A stretch of DNA of 64,000 nucleotides, taken from Pinibacter aurantiacus (GTDB lineage: Bacteria > Bacteroidota > Bacteroidia > Chitinophagales > Chitinophagaceae). The notes under the pieces were generated by a model. The model was not told where the DNA came from. It searched no databases and was given only the letters and a program-made list of their open reading frames with translations. The position numbers and the translations under genes were made by a program. The stretch spans positions 248,001-312,000 of the forward strand of contig NZ_JAHSPG010000006.1 in assembly GCF_019130065.1 (NCBI RefSeq). The letters are read 5' to 3'. Numbering within the stretch: the first letter of the stretch is position 1; each line of letters opens with the position of its first letter. This document shows positions 50,706 through 58,292 of the stretch, piece by piece.

Positions 50706-51119
50706 TTAACTACCGCCATAAAGGGAAACTGCCGCCAGTTCTTTACCAAGCTCCCTTATCACTGCTTCAATTTTTTTAACCTGTTCAAGTGATGGATGTT
50801 TTATGCCTGATTTGTATTGCCTCACCAGACTGGCATTTAGTCCAGCCATTTCAGCAATATAGGATACTGTCAAATAATTGTGCTTTTCAAAGAAGGCTTG
50901 CACATCGTAAGCAAATCTAAATTTTAATTTGCCTTCTTGAAATCCCTTCCACGATCGATCGGTTTTACCCTCATGATTCCAGTAGTCCACTGCCAGCTCA
51001 CGTAAATTACTTTCAATTTCATTTTCCGTTTGCCCCGCAGTGGTTGCAAGGTAGTTTCCTTTTTGAAAGCGACCCCACAATTCGCCATCGCCTTTTTCAA
51101 TTATTATTTCTAGTGTCAT
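50706..51119 (-). CDS. hicB: HicB-family antitoxin
   Basis: The start is placed at 51119 (MTLEIIIEKGDGELWGRF), because the HicB domain starts there; an ATG at 51170 would add 17 residues of the intergenic type. The 137-residue product has the HicB partial RNase H-like fold (ETT-like TAGQTENEIESNLRELAVDYW) and a C-terminal helix-turn-helix (LTVSYIAEMAGLNASLVRQYKSG, SLEQVKKIEAVIRELGKEL). It should neutralise HicA and repress its own operon. It follows hicA after 29 bp. Confidence 0.92.
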   Translation of the reverse strand: MTLEIIIEKGDGELWGRFQKGNYLATTAGQTENEIESNLRELAVDYWNHEGKTDRSWKGFQEGKLKFRFAYDVQAFFEKHNYLTVSYIAEMAGLNASLVRQYKSGIKHPSLEQVKKIEAVIRELGKELAAVSLYGGS

Positions 51120-51148
51120 AGATTGATGGTTATGAAAGTGGCAGGGTT

Positions 51149-51331
51149 TTACAACCCCGCCTTTTTCCAAATTTGTCGTAAAGTTCCGGAAGGAATGTCC
51201 TTTTTCCCATGTTCTGGTATTGTTACCAGGTTCGGATTGTCCGGATGTTTAAAGGTTTTATGAGAACCTTTTTGACGTTCAAAGACCCAGCCATGCTTCA
51301 AAAGAACTTTAACGACCTCAGAAGCTTTCAT
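51149..51331 (-). CDS. hicA: HicA-family mRNA interferase toxin
   Basis: This 60-residue protein is a typical HicA: KASEVVKVLLKHGWVFERQKGSHKTFKHP with the catalytic histidine in GSHKTF (His24), then VTIPEHGKKDIPSGTLRQIWKKAG. It has a double-stranded RNA-binding fold and cleaves mRNA when free of HicB. Gene order toxin then antitoxin is usual for this family. The pair sits within a PUL between GH127 and the LacI gene. Confidence 0.94.
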   Translation of the reverse strand: MKASEVVKVLLKHGWVFERQKGSHKTFKHPDNPNLVTIPEHGKKDIPSGTLRQIWKKAGL

Positions 51332-51393
51332 AAATCAAAAGTAACGCCTGTGTTACTTTTATCCAAATCTTTTTTTGTCGCCATTTCTTGTTC

Positions 51394-53418
51394 TTATCTG
51401 CTCACAGGCAGCCACACACTCATCTCGCTGTGTCCGCGATTGGCCCAGGTATAATAGGGAATCAGCTGTATTGTTGTCTCTTTCGTTTTGTTTGAAAACT
51501 CCTGGTACAGCCTGTTTTGCCAATTGTTGTTGTTCACGCGGCATGCTGCTTTACCGGTTAGCGACATTACCTCGCTGCCTGAAATATTGATCGGTTGGAG
51601 TGTAAATTGTATAGATGCAGGAAGCATGATATCAGCAACTTTCTCATCTTTCGGCAAATCAGTTGATTCAAGACAATACACTACCGGCCCGCGTTTTACA
51701 GCCACCATGTTGCGGGAATCTTCCACTAGCGGATTCGACTCCATCAACTTTGTTTTCATCGGCAATGTAAGAACGATGCTGTCATTTTTCTTCCACGCTC
51801 TTTCTACTTCAACATAAGTCTCGGCATGAATATTTTCAACAGGTTGTCCGTTTACAATAATAGTTGCTTTACTGCACCAGCTTGGAATACGCAGGAACAT
51901 GGAAAACTTTTTGGAAGGCACCTGCTGCATTTTAATAACGATCTTGTCGCTCCACGGATAGTTTGACTCTTGCGAAAGTTTGACAACAGAACCATCTTTC
52001 AGTTTTGTAGAAAGTTCGTTGCCACTGTACAAATTGCAATAAATCCCTTTGTCTGAAATGCTGTAAGCATAGTCGGAAATTTCTGCAATAGTGCGAATGA
52101 TATTAGGAGGGCAACAGTTGGACAACTTGATATATGCTTGTCTTCCGCCTGCCCATCGAAGTGTGTAAGGGAAATTATCAAACGAACTTAATGGGTTTGT
52201 GTAGAAAAATTCATTGCCAGTTAAGTTGATGCCCGACAAAATACTGTTATACAAAGTTTGTTCCAGCACATCAATGTATTTTGAATTGGCTGTAGCCTGG
52301 AACATGCGCCAGTTCCACAACAGGTTGCCAATATTGGCGCAGGTTTCATTATATGCCATCGTATTGGGCAACTGATAATCGAGGCCGTAAGCCTGGTGTG
52401 TTTTTTGAATTTCATTGGGATTGTAAGATGTGCCGTTTGGCGAAACGCCATCATACATAGCGCCACAACCGCCAGTGATATACATTTTCTTAAACACAAG
52501 ATCGTTCCAGATATGATCGAGGCAATACATTAAAGAATCATCCTTCGTTTCTGCATACACATCAGTTACGCCAGCGTACAAATAATTTGCACGCACCGCA
52601 TGTCCGATCGCTTTTGTTTGCTGGCGAAAAGGTACACGATCCTGGTTGTCATCTGTACCGTCATTAGTATACCCGCGAATGTCGATCAGGTTTTTAGCGA
52701 GGTTCAAATATGCTTTATTGTTGGTCGTTCTATACAATTCTATAAGTCCCATGTAATGCGAAGGGCAAATTGCATTACGCGCCAACTCTGGTGACGCATG
52801 TTGATAGTAGGCGTCCAGGAAATCAGCAGCCTTTATGGCTATATTGAGCAATGTTTTTTTTCCTGTCGCACGGTAATGAATACAACCGGCAGTCATCAAA
52901 TGTCCGAAGTTGTATGCTTCAAAATTGATGCGCTCCGCAAATGCTTTGGCCTTGCCCGGATCTTTTCTTGCCTCTATCAATGCAGGCGTATAGATGTAAC
53001 CGTCTGTACGTTGTGCCTTTGCGATTACAGCAATCGCTCCATCCATCATGGAATCAAGCCTCTTGTCTTTTGTTACCGCATACACTGCAGCAACAGCCTC
53101 CAGCACTTTGTAAAAATCTCCGTCATGAAAAGAAGGACCGGAATGTGAGCCGGTATCAATGCCCGCTGCGATTTTAAAATTCTCGAACGAGTGGCTTATA
53201 TTGGCGTCTGTATAAACGTGCCAGATGTTAGGAATCATTTCGTTTTTACAAACATCAAAACGTTCTGCCCAAAAGCCTTTCGTCCATTGCACGTCGCCCA
53301 TGTTTGTAGAACTCAATTTTACGTTCGGACTTTGCGACGTATTAACAAGGCTTCTGTTTTGTTGCGCAAAAACATTTGCAGTTAGAAATAGCATCCAGGC
53401 AAACAGAAATCTTTTCAT
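51394..53418 (-). CDS. GH127-family glycosidase (beta-L-arabinofuranosidase type)
   Basis: This 674-residue secreted protein has a signal peptide (MKRFLFAWMLFLTANVFAQ) and an alpha/alpha barrel with QWTKGFWAERFDVCKNEM, GPSFHDGDFYKVLEA and IKAADFLDAYY. The zinc and nucleophile ligands of GH127 are present: Glu358 and Cys360 in YNETCANIGN and Cys435-Cys436 in LSNCCPPN (Cys435 the expected nucleophile). The usual acid/base glutamate 16 residues before Glu358 is a glutamine (Gln342, in THQAYGLDYQLPN). The family releases beta-L-arabinofuranose, and a member acts on aceric acid in rhamnogalacturonan II. Its substrate here is likely to be a pectic side chain. Confidence 0.94.
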   Translation of the reverse strand: MKRFLFAWMLFLTANVFAQQNRSLVNTSQSPNVKLSSTNMGDVQWTKGFWAERFDVCKNEMIPNIWHVYTDANISHSFENFKIAAGIDTGSHSGPSFHDGDFYKVLEAVAAVYAVTKDKRLDSMMDGAIAVIAKAQRTDGYIYTPALIEARKDPGKAKAFAERINFEAYNFGHLMTAGCIHYRATGKKTLLNIAIKAADFLDAYYQHASPELARNAICPSHYMGLIELYRTTNNKAYLNLAKNLIDIRGYTNDGTDDNQDRVPFRQQTKAIGHAVRANYLYAGVTDVYAETKDDSLMYCLDHIWNDLVFKKMYITGGCGAMYDGVSPNGTSYNPNEIQKTHQAYGLDYQLPNTMAYNETCANIGNLLWNWRMFQATANSKYIDVLEQTLYNSILSGINLTGNEFFYTNPLSSFDNFPYTLRWAGGRQAYIKLSNCCPPNIIRTIAEISDYAYSISDKGIYCNLYSGNELSTKLKDGSVVKLSQESNYPWSDKIVIKMQQVPSKKFSMFLRIPSWCSKATIIVNGQPVENIHAETYVEVERAWKKNDSIVLTLPMKTKLMESNPLVEDSRNMVAVKRGPVVYCLESTDLPKDEKVADIMLPASIQFTLQPINISGSEVMSLTGKAACRVNNNNWQNRLYQEFSNKTKETTIQLIPYYTWANRGHSEMSVWLPVSR

Positions 53419-53448
53419 GTAGTTTCAGTTTAAGAAATCGTTACAAAA

Positions 53449-53488
53449 AAATCATCACAAATCATGAGAATCATGAAAATCAGTGTTC
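53449..53488. repeat. CATGATTTTCATGATT word element, copy 1
   Basis: CACAAATCATGAGAATCATG and AAAATCAGTGTTCC reiterate ATCATGA words, immediately after the stop of the acetylesterase gene (minus strand). The same sequence recurs at 55168-55216 and inversely at 54942-54976. Confidence 0.8.
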
Positions 53489-53494
53489 CTTCAC

Positions 53495-54928
53495 TCACCA
53501 ATTATCGGTCCTGAACGAGGACGCCGGCAGCCCTTCAGTGCTGAACAGCAGCCCATCTTCAGGAACGTCTTTAAATGCATAACGAACAGCAACCGGTTGT
53601 TTTACCTGTGGTGAAGAAACGATTACCGTATTTTTTGAAATGCTTGCAGTGGCAGGGTAGAAGACCTTGTCGTTTCCTGCAATTTCAAAATTGGCTAGTT
53701 TTTTTCCATAAGATGTTAACCAATTCTCTGCATTTTTAAAAGATACAATAGCAGACGTGTCTTTTATTTTTATGGAATCATAAAGTGGAGCCAGGTATCC
53801 AAAGCCTTTTGCATCGTAGCTTTTAGCCAGTGCAATGTAAGCAAGACGAAGTCCCGGCGTTTCTTTATTCATCGGGTGAATTGTTTTTGCATCTCCCGCG
53901 TCAAGCAAAACAGACATTGCTGAGTTAGGAATCAACTCAACAGATTTTCTTTGAGCGTCACGCAAATAGGCAGAGTTGTATTTTTCTGTAGCATTTTTAT
54001 CTGCGAGTTGCTTGTAGCCATACGGCGCAATTTGTGTGTAATAAAAAGGAAAGTCGCCAATGCCCCATTCACTGCGCCATTGCTTCACTGCAGCCGGCAA
54101 CAGCTTTTCGTACAGATCAGGATCTTCGTAGTTAGATTCGCCCTGGTAAAAGATACAACCTTTAATAGTGTAACCTTCCACCGGATGCATCATGCCATTG
54201 TATAGCGTAGTGGGGGTACGGCTCACGACTTTTATGGAATCGTCTTTTTTAGGAATGGTGATGGATGGAAATGTTTTCAATGTTTCAGGATTCATCCATG
54301 CCTGGATAGAGGAACCGCTGTAACTGCAGTTGATCAACCCGATAGGAACGTTGTCCATTATGGCATTCAGGCGTTTGCCAAAATAATAACCAACTGCACT
54401 GAAGTTGCTTACCGACTCGGGGTTTGCTTCCTTCCATTCAGAAGGTTTGCTGTTTTCTTGTGGTGTAGTAACTGACGAACGTGGTACGGTATACAGTCGG
54501 ATGTTTTTATTTTTCGACAAAATGATCGCTTCATTGGAGCCGATGAGTGGTTGTCCCTTGAAGCCCTTCATCGCCATCTCCATATTCGATTGTCCGCCAC
54601 ATAACCATACTTCTCCAATCAGAATGTTCTTCAAGGTTACCGGTTTGCCATCACTAATTGTAAGTTCGTAGGGGCCGCCGTAAGAGGGCGTCGCAATTTT
54701 TAATTTCCACTTTCCGTCGGCATTTGCCTGGGCTGTATATTTTTTCTTGTTCCATGAAGAGGTGACCGAGATGTTTGCGCCGGCCTTTGCCCAGCCCCAG
54801 ATGGCAACATCCGATTGCTGTTGCAAAACCATATTGTCTGTAAATAAAGACGCGAGCTTAACCTGTGCTGACATTGAGCTGTAAGCGATAGACAGGATAA
54901 ATAGCAGTGATGATATTTTAAGTTTCAT
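53495..54928 (-). CDS. Sialate O-acetylesterase-type esterase (SGNH)
   Basis: This 477-residue protein has a signal peptide (MKLKISSLLFILSIAYSSMSAQ), a small N-terminal beta domain (VKLASLFTDNMVLQQQSDVAIWGWA, about 23-103) and an SGNH core. The nucleophile motif is VWLCGGQSNMEM (Ser114), other core elements are GLINCSYSGSSIQAWMN, CIFYQGESNYED and DAKTIHPMNKE with the Asp/His pair near residues 342-352. The family deacetylates sialic acid or, in plant-polymer PULs, acetylated pectin or xylan sugars. In this PUL pectin deacetylation is the likely job. Confidence 0.93.
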   Translation of the reverse strand: MKLKISSLLFILSIAYSSMSAQVKLASLFTDNMVLQQQSDVAIWGWAKAGANISVTSSWNKKKYTAQANADGKWKLKIATPSYGGPYELTISDGKPVTLKNILIGEVWLCGGQSNMEMAMKGFKGQPLIGSNEAIILSKNKNIRLYTVPRSSVTTPQENSKPSEWKEANPESVSNFSAVGYYFGKRLNAIMDNVPIGLINCSYSGSSIQAWMNPETLKTFPSITIPKKDDSIKVVSRTPTTLYNGMMHPVEGYTIKGCIFYQGESNYEDPDLYEKLLPAAVKQWRSEWGIGDFPFYYTQIAPYGYKQLADKNATEKYNSAYLRDAQRKSVELIPNSAMSVLLDAGDAKTIHPMNKETPGLRLAYIALAKSYDAKGFGYLAPLYDSIKIKDTSAIVSFKNAENWLTSYGKKLANFEIAGNDKVFYPATASISKNTVIVSSPQVKQPVAVRYAFKDVPEDGLLFSTEGLPASSFRTDNW

Positions 54929-54941
54929 ATGTTTTTTTAGA

Positions 54942-55216
54942 AAGAACGCAGATTTTCATGATTGTCATGATGAGAAAGATTTTTTTGACCAAACAATTTT
55001 TCCGAAAACATGGTGGCCATATTTAGTTGCGAAGACTGCTTGTCATCCCGACGAAGGAGGGATCTGGGTGTTTACTTAAACTGCCTGTTAGTGCCAAACT
55101 CAGATCCCTCCTTCGTCGGGATGACAAGTGCCATCTTTGGGTTTTTTTAAACAGGTTAACCTGTTTGAAAAATATCAAATCCGTCAAATCGTGACAATCA
55201 TGAAAATCAGTGTTCC
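54942..55216. repeat. Nested palindrome: CATGATT words around the GTCATCCCGACG palindrome
   Basis: Outer words: GCAGATTTTCATGATTGTCA (54951-54970) and TCGTGACAATCATGAAAATC (55189-55208) pair as inverted copies. Inside, 55039-55066 (CTTGTCATCCCGACGAAGGA...) pairs perfectly over 28 bp with 55101-55128. The outer right arm includes the stop codon of the GH78 gene. Confidence 0.87.
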
Positions 55217-58005
55217 GTATTTTTTATTGTGAACCAATATTCTCCAGAGCCAATGTTCACGGCTGTTCTACCGTTTTCATCGCCTAGAATTTTTATCTCA
55301 CTTTGCTTTGATAATAATCGATTGCTTTCAAAAATTTTCGATTGCTCCGTTGTCGGTAAATAGACTACTGCGGTAGTGTTACCTGGAATTTTTACGTGTA
55401 TAGAGAATACGCCGTTCTCTGTTTTCCAATCACTCACAATAGTGCCATACATGGTCTCGTAACTGCCTTTGGCAAAATAAATATCACCCACAATCTCTGG
55501 CTTAATAACAATACTCTTGTAACCCACAGAACTGTCGACCTGGTTTATGCCAAGCAAGCCATTGTAGAACCATTGCATGATATGGCCGAGCATCAGGTGA
55601 TTGTTTGACACATCCTTCAATGCCTGCCACGACTCCGTAAGAGCAGTCGCGCCTTTTTTAATTTGAAAACCATAACCCGCAACATCATCGCGATTGTTCA
55701 TTTCATAGATCAATTGTGAAGCATTGCCTTCATGAAGGGCGCGTACCAGGAAGTGATAACCAACATCTCCGGCAGTTAGTTTTTTCCCTGAAGCGCCAAT
55801 GGAATCGACAAGATTTTTCATCACTGGCGGTCTGTTTTCTTCGTTTACCAAACCTACGCAAAGCGGCATTGCCATTGATGTTTGACTGCCTGTTGCATAA
55901 ACATTTGTAGCGACGTTAAAGAATTTATCGTTGAATGCTTGTTTAACCTGCTGCGATAAAGTGCTGTACTTGTCTGCGTCCGTCGTATTGCCGAGCAATG
56001 CGGCTACTTTATTCATCAAACTCAAATCATAATAATAGATGGCCGTTGCAGTTAAAGGAATGGGCGTTAGTTGAGCCACTCCCGGGTGATTCGGTCCGTA
56101 GTCGTACCAGTCGCCAAGTCCATAAGAAAGGATATGATTGGCTGATCTGCCCTGAAGGTAGTCCGCATACTTCTGCATCATCGGATAGGCGATAGAAAGT
56201 ATATCTTTATCGCCATACCATTTGTAAATTAACCATGGTACAATGATGGCAGCGCTTCCCCATTCCGGAGAGTCGCGGAAACCAAAACCATGATCATCAA
56301 AGAAGGCAAACTCGGGCGCAATGTCAGGCACCAGGCCCTCCGCAGTTTGTGCATCCATCATATCATACACCAGCTTGCGATAGAGATTGTAAGTTTCGAA
56401 ATTGCTTTTGATGCCATCGCCCATTAAGTAATCCTGTTCCAACCAGCTCAGTTTTTCCCTGTGCGGACAATCCGTTAACACACTTTGCATATTGCTTTTT
56501 ATGGCCCAGCGTATGAGCGTATTGATCTGGTTGAACAAATGATTGGAGCATTCAAAGTTTCCCGCAGTGGGCGAGCTGTTTCGAGTGTGCAGGGATGTCA
56601 GACTTATGATGGAAGGCAAATTACTTTCTTGTTTTGTATTTGCAGGAGAGCCACCTTCCACCTGTACATAACGAAAGCCATAATAGGTAAAGCGTGGCCG
56701 CCATGTTTCAAGGCCGTCACCTTTTAGTGTGTAGGAAAAATAGTAAGGCTTGCCTGTTGCTTTTTGATTCGCAAGGCTGTCGTCGGTGATTAATTCTGCG
56801 GGCGTCAATTTAATGGTTTGTCCTTTCTTGCCGGTAACTTTTAGTTCAACAATGCCGGAAATGTTTTGTCCGAAATCATACATGTAAATTCCTTTCGCTG
56901 GTTGGGAAATGACCGGCTTGTTAAATGCTTCGAAAACCTGCACAGGGTAATCTTTCTCCGCTTCCAGCCTGCCTTGCGGAGATTTTACCAATATTGCATT
57001 TTTCCATGCGGTATCAGAAAAAGATGCCGTGTTCCAACCTTTTTGTTCTAGTGTGGCATCGTAGTCTTCGCCGCCATAAATGCTCGAGAATGTTATCGGT
57101 GATGGCATGGTTTTCCAGCTATCATCCGATACTATATTTTGCACGGTGCCATCGCTATAAGTAAGCTGGATCTTGCAGATAATTGTAGGATTGCCATAAA
57201 CGGCAATTGCTTTGAAGTACCGCTCCCTGTTGATATTGTAAAAGCCATTGCCCACGATAACGCCAATTGCATTTTGTCCTTTCTTTATTAAGGAGGAAAC
57301 ATCGTAAGCGTTGTACAGACAGCGTTTATCGTAAGACGTCCATCCCGGCGCAAGAAAACTGTTGCCCACTTTTTGGCCGTTAATACTTAGTTCATAATGT
57401 CCCAATCCACTGATAAAAGCCAATGCTCTTACAATCGTTTTATTGGCCGCGAAAGTTTTCCTGAAAAGAGGAACAGTGGTTCTTGCTTTCGCTTTGTCGG
57501 GTCCCAATTTTTTCTTTACATCCGGACTGTGAACGCCGGGCACAATGCGCGATGTGTCAGGTAGTTCTTCATAGCCGATCCATTTTGCATTGCTCCAGTC
57601 ATCATCTGTGAAAAGGCCCGTGGTAAAAGAAGTTGGTGCGCTCCAACCAGATGCCTGTTGCTGGTTGTTCCAGCTTTTTACGCACCAGAAGTAAGTCGTT
57701 GCAGGTTGTAATTTTGTTCCGTTATAGGGGATGAAGATATTTTCAGCACTGGATACTTTTTCTGAGTTCCAAATTTCACCAATGCCCTTTTGCAAGTTGC
57801 TTTTGTTTTTTGAAACAAGTATTTGATAAGCCGTTTGACTGCATCCGCGATTGCCTTTTATTTTCCAGCTAAACTTTGGTTGAACTGCATCAATATTTAA
57901 AGGAGCAAGTTTGTCTTCGCATTTTAAATCGTAAACGGAAATGTTTTGTGCAGAAACGGCACAGCAAAAAAAGCAGATCAATAAAGCCAGGCAAAATTTG
58001 TTCAT
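55207..58005 (-). CDS. GH78 alpha-L-rhamnosidase
   Basis: This 932-residue protein has a signal peptide (MNKFCLALLICFFCCAVSAQ). In order it has a fibronectin-like N-terminal domain (about 21-130), a rhamnosidase N-domain (FRKTFAANKTIVRALAFISGLGHYELSINGQKVG), a beta domain (PVISQPAKGIYMYDFGQNISG) and an alpha/alpha barrel with SVLTDCPHREKLSWLEQDYLMGD near residues 505-525, which holds the conserved Asp and Glu, then WGSAAIIVPWLIYKWYGD and ALTESWQAL. It should remove terminal alpha-L-rhamnose. The C-terminal beta domain ends in NTEH from an overlapping word repeat. The motif is the LEQ rather than TGD variant of the family. Confidence 0.95.
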   Translation of the reverse strand: MNKFCLALLICFFCCAVSAQNISVYDLKCEDKLAPLNIDAVQPKFSWKIKGNRGCSQTAYQILVSKNKSNLQKGIGEIWNSEKVSSAENIFIPYNGTKLQPATTYFWCVKSWNNQQQASGWSAPTSFTTGLFTDDDWSNAKWIGYEELPDTSRIVPGVHSPDVKKKLGPDKAKARTTVPLFRKTFAANKTIVRALAFISGLGHYELSINGQKVGNSFLAPGWTSYDKRCLYNAYDVSSLIKKGQNAIGVIVGNGFYNINRERYFKAIAVYGNPTIICKIQLTYSDGTVQNIVSDDSWKTMPSPITFSSIYGGEDYDATLEQKGWNTASFSDTAWKNAILVKSPQGRLEAEKDYPVQVFEAFNKPVISQPAKGIYMYDFGQNISGIVELKVTGKKGQTIKLTPAELITDDSLANQKATGKPYYFSYTLKGDGLETWRPRFTYYGFRYVQVEGGSPANTKQESNLPSIISLTSLHTRNSSPTAGNFECSNHLFNQINTLIRWAIKSNMQSVLTDCPHREKLSWLEQDYLMGDGIKSNFETYNLYRKLVYDMMDAQTAEGLVPDIAPEFAFFDDHGFGFRDSPEWGSAAIIVPWLIYKWYGDKDILSIAYPMMQKYADYLQGRSANHILSYGLGDWYDYGPNHPGVAQLTPIPLTATAIYYYDLSLMNKVAALLGNTTDADKYSTLSQQVKQAFNDKFFNVATNVYATGSQTSMAMPLCVGLVNEENRPPVMKNLVDSIGASGKKLTAGDVGYHFLVRALHEGNASQLIYEMNNRDDVAGYGFQIKKGATALTESWQALKDVSNNHLMLGHIMQWFYNGLLGINQVDSSVGYKSIVIKPEIVGDIYFAKGSYETMYGTIVSDWKTENGVFSIHVKIPGNTTAVVYLPTTEQSKIFESNRLLSKQSEIKILGDENGRTAVNIGSGEYWFTIKNTEH

Positions 58006-58292
58006 AATCAGCGATCGTTATTTGTATTGCAGGCGATAAAGTTAATCAATACACGTTACGAAAAACACGCAATGCTATCATTAAATGTTCGCAAAAACAA
58101 TATCATTTTTCGCTGATTTAATGGACTATTTTACAACAGGAAAGTTTGCGCATGAAATTTTTGATCTTTTGCAATCCTTGTTATTGTTGGGTTGCGACAG
58201 TTTCCTATTTTTAATGCGCTGGCTGGTTTTGTGAGAAAATGTACTTTATCGCTCATTGTGCTGTAGCCATGTTTAAATATCCATTAACGATT
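58006..58292. promoter_or_regulatory. Divergent promoter region of GH78 and GH2 genes
   Basis: This 287-bp gap lies between divergent starts. It is AT-rich and has no word repeat, unlike most other gaps. A TTAACTTTATCG match to the Bacteroidota -7 motif lies 32-43 bp upstream of GH78 on the minus strand, without a clear -33 element. No LacI-type palindrome was identified with confidence. Confidence 0.45.

Noticed and set aside
51120-51170. N-terminal extension of HicB to an upstream ATG
   Set aside because: It would overlap the end of hicA by 22 bp and add residues unlike the family; the HicB fold begins at 51119.
58006-58292. LacI operator in the divergent GH78/GH2 gap
   Set aside because: No palindrome with a central CG and matching half-sites was found by eye; only a genome-wide motif comparison could show it.
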